DNA from: Butyrivibrio sp. | GTDB lineage: Bacteria; Bacillota; Clostridia; Lachnospirales; Lachnospiraceae | Direction: 5' to 3' | Assembly: GCA_017470505.1 (NCBI GenBank) | Contig: JAFUYO010000044.1 | Location: 1 to 48,518, forward strand | DNA: 48,518 nucleotides | Shown here: piece after piece, positions 24,704 through 33,836 of the stretch | Layout of the letters: the number at the start of each line of letters is the position of its first letter | Position numbering within the stretch: the first letter of the stretch is position 1 | Notes under the pieces: generated by a model | Seen by the model: only the letters and a program-made list of their open reading frames with translations | The model's database searches: none | Told to the model about the DNA's origin: nothing | Program-made: the position numbers and the translations under genes

Positions 24704-25846
24704 ATGGCTCAGAATGAAATGTTAGCAATGATTCTGGCTGGCGGTCGTGGTAGCAGACTTAAAGATCTGACCACTAAGGTTGCCAAGCCCGCAGTTTACT
24801 TTGGCGGAAAATACCGTATTATCGATTTTCCTCTCAGTAACTGTGCAAACAGTGGCATCGACGTTGTCGGTGTTCTCACACAGTATGAGTCCGTGCTCCT
24901 GAACAGCTACGTAGCACAGGACGGTCGCTGGGGTCTCGACTCCAAGGACAGCGGCGTATATGTACTGACTCCCCGCGAGAAGGCTGATGAAGGCCTTGAT
25001 GTCTATCGCGGAACTGCAGATGCGATTTCTCAGAATATCGATTTCATCGATAACTATGATCCGGAGTACCTTCTCATTCTTTCCGGAGATCACATTTACA
25101 AAATGAACTATGCAAATATGCTCGATTTCCACAAGGAGAACAATGCGGATGCAACTATCGCAGTCCGTCCCGTTCCCATGAAGGAAGCCAGCCGTTTCGG
25201 TATCATGAACACAGATGGAAACGGCCGCATCGTGGAATTCGAGGAAAAGCCTGCCAAGCCCAAGAGCAATCTCGCTTCAATGGGTATCTACATCTTCAGT
25301 TGGAAGCTTCTTCGCAAAATGCTCATAGAGGACATGAAGAATCCCGACTCAGATCACGATTTCGGCAAGGACATCATCCCCAGGATGATCGAAGACAACA
25401 GGGGGCTGTTTGCCTACGAGTTCAAGGGCTACTGGAAGGATGTCGGAACGATCGACTCCCTCTGGGAATCAAACATGGATCTTTTGGATCCCAAGAACCC
25501 GCTTAACCTCGGCGACCCCACATGGCTCATATATACAGAGGACGTATCCACTCTTCCTCAGTACATCGGCAAAGAAGCCAAGATCAAAAACGCTTATATC
25601 ACACAGGGTGTCCGCGTTGAAGGACAGGTTACCAATTCTGTTCTGTTCACCGGCGCCGTTGTTGGTCCGAACGCAAAGGTCACCGACTCGGTACTCATGC
25701 CCGGAGTTGTCGTTGAGGAGGGCGCCACAGTCACAAGAGCACTTGTGGCAGAGAACGTCCGCATCGGCAAGAAGGTCAAGATCGGAGATAAAAACAGCGA
25801 GAATATTGAACTCGTAGCCAAAAATGTGAAAGGAGGTACAAAATAA
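24704..25846 (+). CDS. glgC: Glucose-1-phosphate adenylyltransferase catalytic subunit GlgC
   Basis: A 380-residue ADP-glucose pyrophosphorylase. It has the nucleotide loop [13 protein letters not shown], the substrate region [16 protein letters not shown], the YRGTADAI motif, GDHIYKMNY with the catalytic Asp, and a C-terminal left-handed beta-helix ([34 protein letters not shown]). It makes ADP-glucose from glucose-1-phosphate and ATP, the committed step of glycogen synthesis. Its stop overlaps the ATG of glgD (TAATG), typical of the Firmicutes GlgC/GlgD heteromer. The start follows GGGGGA. Confidence 0.96.
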   Translation: MAQNEMLAMILAGGRGSRLKDLTTKVAKPAVYFGGKYRIIDFPLSNCANSGIDVVGVLTQYESVLLNSYVAQDGRWGLDSKDSGVYVLTPREKADEGLDVYRGTADAISQNIDFIDNYDPEYLLILSGDHIYKMNYANMLDFHKENNADATIAVRPVPMKEASRFGIMNTDGNGRIVEFEEKPAKPKSNLASMGIYIFSWKLLRKMLIEDMKNPDSDHDFGKDIIPRMIEDNRGLFAYEFKGYWKDVGTIDSLWESNMDLLDPKNPLNLGDPTWLIYTEDVSTLPQYIGKEAKIKNAYITQGVRVEGQVTNSVLFTGAVVGPNAKVTDSVLMPGVVVEEGATVTRALVAENVRIGKKVKIGDKNSENIELVAKNVKGGTK

Positions 25847-26964
25847 TGGCAGCTAGCGCTTTTGGAATCGTATCCTCCGCAGATAACACAATTCATGTTG
25901 AGGGACTCCACGACTATCGTCCCATAGGAGCTTTCTCCTTCCTCGGAAGATTCAGGGTAATTGATTTCCCTATTTCCAACATGAGCAACTCGAACATCAA
26001 CAGGATCCAGGTTTATGTTCGTTCACGTCCCAGATCCATCGCAGAGCATGTAGGATCCGGCAGACACTACAACATCAACTCAAAGCGCGGTAAGATCCAG
26101 CTCCTGTTCTCAGAGAACTCCTCTTCCCGCTCAATCTACAACAACGATATCAGCGCCTATGCAGACAACCTGGATATCATCCAGCGCATGCATCAGGATT
26201 ATGTGATCATTGCTCCCAGCTACATGGTTTACAAGCAGGACTACAGACAGCTCCTCGATGAGCATATCTCTTCGGGCGCAGACATCACCTGTCTCTACCA
26301 CAAGGTAGACAACGCGAGGGAGTACTTCAGAAACTGCCACACCATCAATGTCAACAGGCAAAAGGGTGTTCAGTCGATTGACAAGAACCTCGGGACAGCC
26401 AACAACAAGAACATTCTCATGGATACCTACTGTATGAAGAGAGATACCTTTGTTGAGCTGGTCAAGGATGCAAGCTGGATGTCTTCAATGTACACACTCG
26501 CTGACATCGTGAACATCATGTGCAAGCAGATGGATGTCAGGGCTTATCAGCACAAGGGTTATTTTGCAACCCTGACAAGCCTTGAGGATTACTACCACGC
26601 ATCCATGGAGCTTCTGGACTACGATACAGCCTCTGACCTGTTCAAGGCTGAGTGGCCGATCTACACCAGGACCACAGACTCCTGCCCTACCCAGTACTAC
26701 GACACAGCCAAGGTTACAGACTCATTTGTTTCTAACGGCTGCAAGATTGAGGGAACAATCGAGAATTCAGTTATCGGACGTTCCGTTGTAGTCAGGAAGG
26801 GAGCAGTTATCAAGAACTCGATCATCATGGCTTACGCACAGATCGAAGAGGGTGTACATATCGAGAACGCCATCGTAGATAAATGGGCACACATCATACA
26901 CGCCAAGAATATCGTGGGCGAGCCTGATGCTCCGCAGTACATAAAGAGAAACGATACACTTTAA
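25846..26964 (+). CDS. glgD: Glucose-1-phosphate adenylyltransferase regulatory subunit GlgD
   Basis: A 372-residue paralogue of GlgC lacking the GGRGSRL loop (it begins AASAFGIVSSADNTIHVEGL) but retaining RPIGAF-type features (DYRPIGAFSFLGRFRVIDFP) and a C-terminal beta-helix (IEGTIENSVIGRSVVVRKGA). In Firmicutes GlgD pairs with GlgC and raises its activity. It is translationally coupled to glgC, with an AAAGGAGG site inside the end of glgC. A strong bidirectional terminator follows. Confidence 0.95.
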   Translation: MAASAFGIVSSADNTIHVEGLHDYRPIGAFSFLGRFRVIDFPISNMSNSNINRIQVYVRSRPRSIAEHVGSGRHYNINSKRGKIQLLFSENSSSRSIYNNDISAYADNLDIIQRMHQDYVIIAPSYMVYKQDYRQLLDEHISSGADITCLYHKVDNAREYFRNCHTINVNRQKGVQSIDKNLGTANNKNILMDTYCMKRDTFVELVKDASWMSSMYTLADIVNIMCKQMDVRAYQHKGYFATLTSLEDYYHASMELLDYDTASDLFKAEWPIYTRTTDSCPTQYYDTAKVTDSFVSNGCKIEGTIENSVIGRSVVVRKGAVIKNSIIMAYAQIEEGVHIENAIVDKWAHIIHAKNIVGEPDAPQYIKRNDTL

Positions 26965-26981
26965 AACAGTGATCAATTTAA

Positions 26982-27014
26982 AAAAGGACCAGTCCCAACG
27001 GGACTGGTCCTTTT
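26982..27014. terminator. Bidirectional terminator between convergent glgD and the chemoreceptor gene
   Basis: A perfect 11-base stem GGACCAGTCCC / GGGACTGGTCC (26986-26996, 27000-27010) with an AAC loop and A/T runs on both sides. Confidence 0.92.
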
Positions 27015-27023
27015 ATATTCTGT

Positions 27024-29093
27024 TTATTTAAGCTTGAACTTGCCGACAATCTCTTCGAGGGTTCCGGCGATGGCTTCCTGCTTGCTGGACATGTCGTTTA
27101 CGTTGCTGACAACGTCTGCGGCTGCCATTACGGAATCGTTCACTCTGCTGGAGAGATCTGCAGTATCCTGTGTGGACTCTGCGATGTTCTGGATGGCCTT
27201 GGATACCTCTTCCATCGATGCCCTGATGTTCTCAACCATCTGAGCGATATTCTCGGAAGATCCTCCGAAGGAATCAGCGTCATCACCGTACTGCTTGGCG
27301 ACATTTACAAACTTGTCATAGTCAGGTGTAACAGTTTCCTTGATAAATGCAAGGAGCTCTCCGGATGAACTTGACAGTGTACCGAATGCCTCCTGTACGC
27401 CGTCGATCGTATCCCTTATCTGCTCAACCGCCTCTGACGTGCTGCTGGCGAGCTTGTTGATCTCAGAAGCGACAACTGCAAATCCCTTACCTGCATCTCC
27501 CGCTCTTGCTGCCTCGATCGAAGCATTGAGTGAAAGGAGGTTGATCTGGTCTGCGATCTCAGCGATCGTGTCAGCAAGTGTACCGATCTGATCAACAACC
27601 TTGGCCTTCTCGTTGGCTTCAATAAGGTCTGCCTCTCTCTGGTCTGCAATGCTGATAGCGTAGTCATAAGCCTGCTTGGACTGCTTCTCAATCTCTCTTG
27701 CCCTGCCCTTGATATCTGCTGCATCTGCACTGGTCTTCTCTGTCTCGGCGGCCAGCTGATGAACGGATGCGTTAACTTCCTCAACGGATGCGTTAACCTC
27801 CTCAGTTGCAGCACCGGATGACATCATAGCGTCATTAACGCCTGAGATATTGCCCTGAATGCTGTTAAACTGATCGGACAGTTCATTTGCCATGCTGGCA
27901 AGTCCTGTCGATGTCTCAGATACCTGAACAGATCCGTCCGAAATCTTGCTGATAACATCCCTGTTGTTCTCAAACATGTCATTGAGTGACTCTGACATCT
28001 GTCCGAGCTCATCTCCGCTCTTTGCAACGATCTTGTCAACGGTGAAGTCACCGCTTGCAAGTGATCCGGCAAATGCCTTGACGTTGTTGATGGATTTGGC
28101 GATGCTCATAACGAATACATAGATGATAGCGGCACCAACGATCAGTGAAATCACACACAGAAGAATAAGCTGCTTGATGAGTGCGTTCACTGTCTCATCC
28201 ATCTCTGTTGTGCTCATCCTGATCATCGCCTTCCAGTTTACATCCGGGATGGTCGTATAGAGGAGCATTATCGTGTCACCTCCCTCTGTGAAATATGTCT
28301 CGCTCACAGATGTGGAATTGCTGCCAATTACTGCAGAGGCTGCCGATGCAAGTGAAGCATTGTCATCAGCTGTCATCTTGACTGCATTCTGTACCTTGGC
28401 ATTATCCTGTGTATAGATGTAAGTACCGTCTGAAGTTGTGAGCATTGCAGTTCCGGTCTTGCCGATCTGAACTGAACTTACCATGTCCTGAATATCGGTC
28501 AGCTCCATATCAACTGTCACGCAGCCGACGAATGTGCCGTTGTCAATTATGGGAGCAGAGCAGCTCGCCATGATCTTGCCCGATGTGGGATCATAGTAAG
28601 GGTCTGTTATCTTGGCCTGTCCCTGAGAGAGAGACTTGGCATTGAGGTAATACTCTTCATTGAAGTAGTCGTAATCGGCATTGGAATAATCCCACGTCTC
28701 TACGATGGAACTTCCGTCCCTGTACCAGTAAGGTCCGATATACATCTCTTTTTGATCGAAGGCATAGGGCTCAAACCAGATGCCTGCGCCGAGAACCGAA
28801 TCATTCTCCTTGATGATGGCTGAGAGCGTACCTCTGTAGTTATCCATGGTCACAAACTTGTAAGAAGTTGAGATCATCTCTGTGATATTCACACAGGTAT
28901 TCTTAATAACATCGAGCTTACCCTCAACCGCGTTTACATTGGCGGTAACGGACTGCTCCATCTGTCCCTGGGTAGCTGATCTTATCGCTGTCCTGCTCTG
29001 ATTGGCTGCAATGTAAGTCAAAAGGATCATTGCAATCGCCATTACCGGCAGGATACACAACAGCATCTTAGCGCGAAGGCTCATCTTCTTCAT
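27024..29093 (-). CDS. Methyl-accepting chemotaxis protein with dCache sensor
   Basis: A 689-residue chemoreceptor. A first membrane helix at about 10-28, an extracellular double-Cache domain (about 35-305, with [16 protein letters not shown] and [17 protein letters not shown]) and a second helix (about 312-332). Then a HAMP segment and a long coiled-coil signalling domain whose hairpin tip is [20 protein letters not shown]. dCache receptors often bind amino acids or other small metabolites; the ligand is not predictable here. It ends at the shared terminator with glgD and is divergent from a second MCP-type gene, with no che genes in the window. Confidence 0.93.
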   Translation of the reverse strand: MKKMSLRAKMLLCILPVMAIAMILLTYIAANQSRTAIRSATQGQMEQSVTANVNAVEGKLDVIKNTCVNITEMISTSYKFVTMDNYRGTLSAIIKENDSVLGAGIWFEPYAFDQKEMYIGPYWYRDGSSIVETWDYSNADYDYFNEEYYLNAKSLSQGQAKITDPYYDPTSGKIMASCSAPIIDNGTFVGCVTVDMELTDIQDMVSSVQIGKTGTAMLTTSDGTYIYTQDNAKVQNAVKMTADDNASLASAASAVIGSNSTSVSETYFTEGGDTIMLLYTTIPDVNWKAMIRMSTTEMDETVNALIKQLILLCVISLIVGAAIIYVFVMSIAKSINNVKAFAGSLASGDFTVDKIVAKSGDELGQMSESLNDMFENNRDVISKISDGSVQVSETSTGLASMANELSDQFNSIQGNISGVNDAMMSSGAATEEVNASVEEVNASVHQLAAETEKTSADAADIKGRAREIEKQSKQAYDYAISIADQREADLIEANEKAKVVDQIGTLADTIAEIADQINLLSLNASIEAARAGDAGKGFAVVASEINKLASSTSEAVEQIRDTIDGVQEAFGTLSSSSGELLAFIKETVTPDYDKFVNVAKQYGDDADSFGGSSENIAQMVENIRASMEEVSKAIQNIAESTQDTADLSSRVNDSVMAAADVVSNVNDMSSKQEAIAGTLEEIVGKFKLK

Positions 29094-29281
29094 CTGGTTT
29101 ACATCTCCATCTTTTAATTTTTAGTAAACTTGTATAATTGTGTGAATTATCCGACACACTTTATATTCTACTATAAATACAGTCGGAATGTTCTTAAAAA
29201 AGTATAAAAATAGATGAATATATAATAAATGTGATAAGATTATCTTAATATAAAAAACAAACAAAATGAGGGTTCGTTCTT

Positions 29282-31060
29282 ATGAATGCTGAACAATATA
29301 AAAGGACCAACAATACATACTATTTTCTGGGGCTTTCCGTCATCGCATCGGGACTGGTCTTACTTCTTGTATCTCCCAATATACTGCCCATGTCCAAACT
29401 GATCTCAGGTCTGTGCGCAGTCCTTAGCTGCGCCATCTCTTCCTTTGGCAATTTCAGCTTTTCCACAGGAAAAAGGGGAGCTTTTTATGTGTCAGGAGCA
29501 GGCACGATTTATTCAGTGATCCTGTTTCTTTTGACGGGGAACAGTTTTTATATTGCCCTCTCGCTCCCTCTCATCATCTTTGGCATTATTTATGTCAATT
29601 TAAAGCTCTGCCGTTTTGAGGCCGTTATACTGTTTTCAGGATTTGTACTCTCACTTGTCTTCTCTTTTATCTCCGGCTCCTCGATCGACATTTCACATTT
29701 ATTTCCGTTTGTTCTGATACTGCTCGCAGCCGTATCATCGATCACTTCCACCAGGCTCTGCAGCGCAATCAGGGAGGAGAACAGATATGGAGAGCCCGAA
29801 ATAAGACTGCCTTCATCAGGCGATGAAGTACTCGACCTTGACATCATGATGGACGATGACGACGAAATAGGATCGGGCGAGACAGATGAAAAAGAAGAAT
29901 ACGGATACGATGATAACGAAAAAAGGGACGATGCAGACGATGATGAGCTGTCCGATGACGACAGGATGCCCTCGACTATCTACATACCGCAGTCTGAGCC
30001 CGGTGAAGAAAAACCAAAGATCCTTCCGTTTGCAGCTCCATCAGGCTCCCGTCCGGAAAGCAGTATTCAAGATGAGCCTGTTCCGGATCCCGTCCCTTCA
30101 GAGATAGAGAAGCTCTCCGTAGATATGGTAGGCCTCATCGAAAAGTCTCACGAGCAGTTCTACGTCTTAAACGGCAAGCTCCTTGAGCTCGTACTCAGGA
30201 TAAACAGAATGACCACGGCCGACGACAGGGATGCCGCCTTCAGTGACGCAGAAAAAGAAGGCTCACCATCTAATCTTGAGAGCATATCCGAAGAGACAGA
30301 AAAAGTATCAGAGAGCGCCAAAAAGCTTCTTGATGCATCAAGGCAGAGCATAAAGGCCAACAGCGCATCATCCGAAGTGCACAGTAAGCTCACTGAGATA
30401 AACACCCTCTTTAAAGAAAACAACAGTCTCAGCAAAGACAGTGCTACAGCCCTCTCAGGCAAGATAGAAACAATATCGCAGTATCTTTCTGCGCTCACGG
30501 AAGTCGGAAAAGAGGCAGAGCTCATTTCTCTAAACGCAAGCATTGAGTCAGCAAGAGCAGGTGAAGCAGGCAGGGGATTTGCTTCTGTAGCAGGACAAGT
30601 CAGGGATTTCGGCGCGCGCGCAGGAGAGGTGTCATCACAAATACAGGAGGCAATCTCATCTCTTTCACTTAATATAGACTCTCTCTCTCTAAGCGCCGAT
30701 ACCGACGAGAAGCTGATTGAGAGGCAAAAGGGAGAGCTCGATAGCGCGATCACTATCACTTCGTCGATAGAGAACAGTCTCCGGGGATTGTCCGAAGGGT
30801 TTGAGGGCATTGATGCATCCGTTGCCAATATCAGGTCCTCCCTTCTTCTTGCAAAGAATGACATGGAAAGCCTTGGCTCTGAAATCAAAGAGCAGTACGA
30901 GAAGGACTTTGCCTTCTTCAAGGAGGACTACGGCGCAAAGACATCCGAAGCACTTCAGGCAACAAGAGAGATGTCAAAAGAGCTTGAAGCCTATAAGGCA
31001 TTATTGTCAGACATATCAGAGCTTGCCCAAAAGCTGAAAGAACTCCATGACAATCACTAA
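29282..31060 (+). CDS. Six-helix membrane protein with acidic linker and MCP signalling domain
   Basis: A 592-residue protein with six membrane helices in residues 12-158 and no extracellular ligand domain. A strongly acidic disordered linker follows (about 175-235, with DIMMDDDDEIGSGETDEKEE). A coiled-coil MCP signalling domain comes last, whose tip is ISLNASIESARAGEAGRGFA, with VAGQVRDF continuing the pattern. There is no HAMP domain. It resembles membrane-embedded transducers that sense membrane state, energy or a transmembrane ligand. The start follows GAGGG. It is divergent from the dCache chemoreceptor. Confidence 0.85.
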   Translation: MNAEQYKRTNNTYYFLGLSVIASGLVLLLVSPNILPMSKLISGLCAVLSCAISSFGNFSFSTGKRGAFYVSGAGTIYSVILFLLTGNSFYIALSLPLIIFGIIYVNLKLCRFEAVILFSGFVLSLVFSFISGSSIDISHLFPFVLILLAAVSSITSTRLCSAIREENRYGEPEIRLPSSGDEVLDLDIMMDDDDEIGSGETDEKEEYGYDDNEKRDDADDDELSDDDRMPSTIYIPQSEPGEEKPKILPFAAPSGSRPESSIQDEPVPDPVPSEIEKLSVDMVGLIEKSHEQFYVLNGKLLELVLRINRMTTADDRDAAFSDAEKEGSPSNLESISEETEKVSESAKKLLDASRQSIKANSASSEVHSKLTEINTLFKENNSLSKDSATALSGKIETISQYLSALTEVGKEAELISLNASIESARAGEAGRGFASVAGQVRDFGARAGEVSSQIQEAISSLSLNIDSLSLSADTDEKLIERQKGELDSAITITSSIENSLRGLSEGFEGIDASVANIRSSLLLAKNDMESLGSEIKEQYEKDFAFFKEDYGAKTSEALQATREMSKELEAYKALLSDISELAQKLKELHDNH

Positions 31061-31073
31061 ATTTTGTCACTTT

Positions 31074-31095
31074 TTAGAAAATTTTTCTAAAATTA
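31074..31095 (+). terminator. Possible terminator of the six-helix MCP gene
   Basis: An A/T-only inverted repeat (TTTAGAAAA with TTTTCTAAA) 14 bases past the stop, followed by A/T-rich sequence. It is weak as a stem. Confidence 0.35.
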
Positions 31096-31202
31096 TACAC
31101 AAAAGTGTTATCTTTTTTAAATAATATCCGTTATAATATTTAGTAGCAGTTATTTACTGCGATTGAATTTTACAACAATTTGAGAAAGGAGGAAGGGAGT
31201 GT

Positions 31203-31376
31203 ATGACAGCAACCTATGATGCAAAGATGGAAGTAATGGACTGCATTCTGCGGAACTGTGAAGATGAGTACTATCCTGATCCGGAGAGAGTTGCCCACAT
31301 GACAGGCTTACCATTGGGGATTGTTTTTGATCTGCTCATTGAACTGAAGAACCAGGGACGCCTTGGCAAACACTGA
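31203..31376 (+). CDS. 57-residue winged-helix-like protein
   Basis: An ATG at 31203 follows a very strong AAAGGAGGAAGGGAGTGT site. The product reads MTATYDAKMEVMDCILRNCE then DEYYPDPERVAHMTGLPLGI and VFDLLIELKNQGRLGKH. The spacing of helices (EVMDCILRN, PERVAHMTGLP, GIVFDLLIELKNQGRL) suggests a stand-alone helix-turn-helix or winged-helix mini-protein, like the small regulators common in Firmicutes. A TATAAT lies at about 31133. It is followed by a seven-codon frame and a strong terminator. Function unknown. Confidence 0.65.
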   Translation: MTATYDAKMEVMDCILRNCEDEYYPDPERVAHMTGLPLGIVFDLLIELKNQGRLGKH

Positions 31377-31402
31377 AGACACATGCATGAAACGGAGGTT
31401 TT

Positions 31403-31426
31403 ATGGAAGACGTGCAGCAGTATTAA
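31403..31426 (+). other. Seven-codon open frame (MEDVQQY) with a strong ribosome site
   Basis: ATG at 31403 preceded by CGGAGG, stop at 31424-31426, two bases before the terminator stem. It could be an accidental frame or a remnant start of a lost gene. Confidence 0.25.
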
Positions 31427-31427
31427 A

Positions 31428-31461
31428 GGTCCTATGCATCGATTTGCATAGGACCCTTTTT
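31428..31461 (+). terminator. Strong intrinsic terminator
   Basis: Stem GGTCCTATGCA / TGCATAGGACC (31428-31438, 31445-31455) with a 6-base loop, then C and a run of T residues. Confidence 0.9.
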
Positions 31462-31469
31462 ATCCACTC

Positions 31470-31721
31470 TTAAAGCATCTCGACAGGCTCATGTGTAAAG
31501 TCAGCCTTGCCATCTTCATAGAGGTTCCTCACAAAGTCGATTGCTCTCTGTCCGGACTCCTCTATCGGCACATTCTGACTGTATATATACTCCAGCTTGT
31601 CGCCGTTTACCGTCAGGAAATTGATCTGCGTTCCTATGATCACGCCGTCTCCGACGTCCATAGGCTTAACCTCTGCAGAAACCACCTCTCTAAGTACACC
31701 CTCATTAAAAAGAACACGCAT
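31470..31721 (-). CDS. Hypothetical 83-residue protein
   Basis: A small acidic, beta-rich soluble protein (MRVLFNEGVLREVVSAEVKP, VGDGVIIGTQINFLTVNGDK) with an AGGAGGG ribosome site. No membrane segment and no motif I recognise. It has a start region divergent from the lipoprotein gene and shares the intervening promoter space. Base use resembles its neighbours. Confidence 0.65.
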   Translation of the reverse strand: MRVLFNEGVLREVVSAEVKPMDVGDGVIIGTQINFLTVNGDKLEYIYSQNVPIEESGQRAIDFVRNLYEDGKADFTHEPVEML

Positions 31722-31862
31722 CTCGTACCCTCCTGTATTTTATAGACTTGTAATTAATATTCTAACACTTAATAATTGTTATTGCGATAGTCTTTGGAGA
31801 ATCCATGCAGTTGTGCTATACTAATACGTGCAATTCCAGTATGGAAAGAATTTGAGGATAAT

Positions 31863-32657
31863 ATGAATATATTAAAAAAGACAGCCATAATCGGCTTAAC
31901 AATACTTTTATCTTTTGCATCCCTCACAGGATGCGGCGTTATGGACAAGAGCGCAGCCAGGGAAGCTGCAGTGAATTTTATGGAAGCTGTTAAGACCGGG
32001 GATACGGACGGGGTTAACACCTACTCATCAGGAGAAGTTGCATCCGGCTCATTCGTCCGTCTCTTTGATGCGGATTATCTGAAGGAACAGCTCACAAGCG
32101 GGCTGGGTGATTCGGCACTTAATGACGAGACGCTCGAAAAGCTCGATGAGTTCTACTCCCTCTACTCCACCATGATGGAGGATTACAAGATCACGGATGT
32201 GTCGATGAACAGCGACGGGACTGCCACAGCCTACATCACCATGAAGAACAGCTTTCCTTTTGACGTGATTACCAGTGAGAAGGCCCAGGAGAAATTTGCA
32301 GCTGCAACCGAGAGCTACAACAATAGCAGCGCAGATGAGCTTTTGACCATAAGCCAGGAGGAGGGAGCTGAAGCCGCAACTGACAAAGCCCGCAACGACC
32401 TGACCATGCTCGCCATCGACACATACGAAGAGCTCATCAGGGATTCCGAGCCCGTGACCTATATGCTGGCCCTCACCCTCTCCAAGAACGAGGAGACATC
32501 CCTATGGTATGTCACGGCTGTCCAGAGCTATGACAGCTCGGTTGCAGGGACAGGAGCACCCGCCACAGACACCGACACCTCTGCGACAGATGCCTCTACA
32601 TCTGAGACACAGGTTCCTTCAGAAGATTCATCAGCAGCAGACACATCAGGGAACTGA
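31863..32657 (+). CDS. Small secreted lipoprotein of unknown function
   Basis: A 264-residue protein. Residues 1-24 are a lipoprotein signal peptide ending in the lipobox LTGC (MNILKKTAIIGLTILLSFAS); the Cys is the anchor. The mature part (MDKSAAREAAVNFMEAVKTG) resembles DUF4878-type or NTF2-like lipoproteins with an alpha-beta fold, and the tail is a Thr/Ser/Ala-rich disordered stretch (TGAPATDTDTSATDASTSET). The start at 31863 is chosen for GAGG just upstream and correct signal peptide position. An extended -10 box (TGCTATACT) lies about 50 bases ahead. Role unknown; the surface location is the firm part. Confidence 0.75.
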   Translation: MNILKKTAIIGLTILLSFASLTGCGVMDKSAAREAAVNFMEAVKTGDTDGVNTYSSGEVASGSFVRLFDADYLKEQLTSGLGDSALNDETLEKLDEFYSLYSTMMEDYKITDVSMNSDGTATAYITMKNSFPFDVITSEKAQEKFAAATESYNNSSADELLTISQEEGAEAATDKARNDLTMLAIDTYEELIRDSEPVTYMLALTLSKNEETSLWYVTAVQSYDSSVAGTGAPATDTDTSATDASTSETQVPSEDSSAADTSGN

Positions 32658-32692
32658 CCCGATGATAAATCATTGCCGGCAACGGTACAAAG

Positions 32693-32794
32693 ATGATTTA
32701 CTGCCGTAAGTGCAAGAATCAGACCAAGCACAAAATGATGCACACGGGTGATATAAACAAGTGGGTCTGCACAAAGTGCGGTACCAAAAGCTAA
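32693..32794 (+). CDS. 33-residue zinc-ribbon mini-protein
   Basis: The frame reads MIYCRKCKNQTKHKMMHTGD and INKWVCTKCGTKS, with two C-x-x-C pairs spaced as in a zinc ribbon. The coding pattern is good, but the ribosome site (AACGG) is weak. It lies 35 bases after the lipoprotein stop and just before a strong terminator, so it may be the second gene of that transcript. Function unknown. Confidence 0.5.
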   Translation: MIYCRKCKNQTKHKMMHTGDINKWVCTKCGTKS

Positions 32795-32812
32795 AGCACT
32801 ATCATTACTTTT

Positions 32813-32843
32813 AAAAAGGGGCTGTCATAGACAGCCCCTTTTT
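32813..32843. terminator. Bidirectional terminator
   Basis: Stem GGGGCTGTC / GACAGCCCC with an ATA loop, flanked by AAAAA and TTTTT; it separates the lipoprotein transcript from the opp operon. Confidence 0.92.
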
Positions 32844-32852
32844 ACTACGTAT

Positions 32853-33836
32853 TTATTCTTCATCGTAGAGGTGGCAGCACACAACGTGTCCATTACCCAT
32901 ATCCTTAGGAGTCGGGACAGTCATCTTGCACTTTTCCATGCACTTTGAACACCTTGTGTGGAACTTGCATCCCGAAGGCGGATTTGCAGGTGATGGTATG
33001 TCTCCTGTCAGGAGTATCCTCTCCTTTTTGATATCGGGATCCGGCATCGGAATTGCAGAGAACAGTGCCTGGGTGTAGGGGTGCAGTGGCTTATCAAATA
33101 TGTCCTCCGTCCTTCCTGTCTCGACGAGGTTTCCCAAATACATTACTCCTATGGTGTCTGATATATGCTCGACGACGGAGAGGTCATGCGATATGAAAAG
33201 ATATGTCAGCCCCCTGTCCTTCTGAAGCTCTTTTAAGAGGTTGATGATCTGCGCCTGGATTGAAACGTCGAGTGCCGAAACAGGCTCATCGCACACAACA
33301 AAGGAGGGCTTTAGTGCCAGTGCCCTTGCGATACAGATTCTCTGTCTCTGACCGCCCGAGAACTCGTGGGGATATCTGTCCTTGTGATAGGGCTGAAGCC
33401 CGCACTCCTTCATGATCCTCGTGATGTAATCGTCGTATTCACTGCCCGGAACCAACTTGTGCTCTCTTACTGCCTCGCCGATTATCTCTCCGATAGGGAG
33501 CCTTGGCGAGAGCGATGAGTAAGGGTCCTGGAATATTATCTGCATCTTTGTGCGAAGCTCCCGCAGCTGTCTTTTATCGAGAGTGCTGATGTCCCTGCCG
33601 TCAAAGATTATGTTTCCTTCTGTCTTTTCAATGAGACGCAGGATTGTTCTTCCCGTGGTCGATTTTCCGCATCCCGACTCTCCCACAAGCCCCATCGTGG
33701 TTCCTCGTTTTATGGAAAAAGAAACGTCGTCTACGGCCTTTACCTGGCCCGTAACTCCTCCAAAGAAGCCTCCCTTTATCGGAAAGTATTTTTTTAAGTT
33801 TCTGACTTCAAGTATATTGTCAACGGAACTTATCAT
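32853..33836 (-). CDS. oppF: Oligopeptide ABC transporter ATP-binding protein OppF
   Basis: A 327-residue ABC ATPase: Walker A GESGCGKSTT (about 54-63), Q-loop IIFQDPYSSL, signature FSGGQRQRI, Walker B FVVCDEPVSALD, switch His in ISHDLSVV. It ends with the C-terminal oligopeptide extension carrying clustered Cys (CKFHTRCSKCMEKC) that in OppD/F proteins can bind an iron-sulphur cluster. Last gene of the opp operon, overlapping oppD by ATGA. Confidence 0.93.
   Translation of the reverse strand: MISSVDNILEVRNLKKYFPIKGGFFGGVTGQVKAVDDVSFSIKRGTTMGLVGESGCGKSTTGRTILRLIEKTEGNIIFDGRDISTLDKRQLRELRTKMQIIFQDPYSSLSPRLPIGEIIGEAVREHKLVPGSEYDDYITRIMKECGLQPYHKDRYPHEFSGGQRQRICIARALALKPSFVVCDEPVSALDVSIQAQIINLLKELQKDRGLTYLFISHDLSVVEHISDTIGVMYLGNLVETGRTEDIFDKPLHPYTQALFSAIPMPDPDIKKERILLTGDIPSPANPPSGCKFHTRCSKCMEKCKMTVPTPKDMGNGHVVCCHLYDEE

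Noticed and set aside
30160-30921. 253-codon frame antisense to the six-helix MCP gene
   Set aside because: Composition is the reverse complement of a coiled-coil gene; no ribosome site; the sense gene has clear domain structure.
32528-32743. 71-codon minus-strand frame across the lipoprotein tail
   Set aside because: Antisense of the Thr/Ser/Ala-rich tail; no ribosome site.
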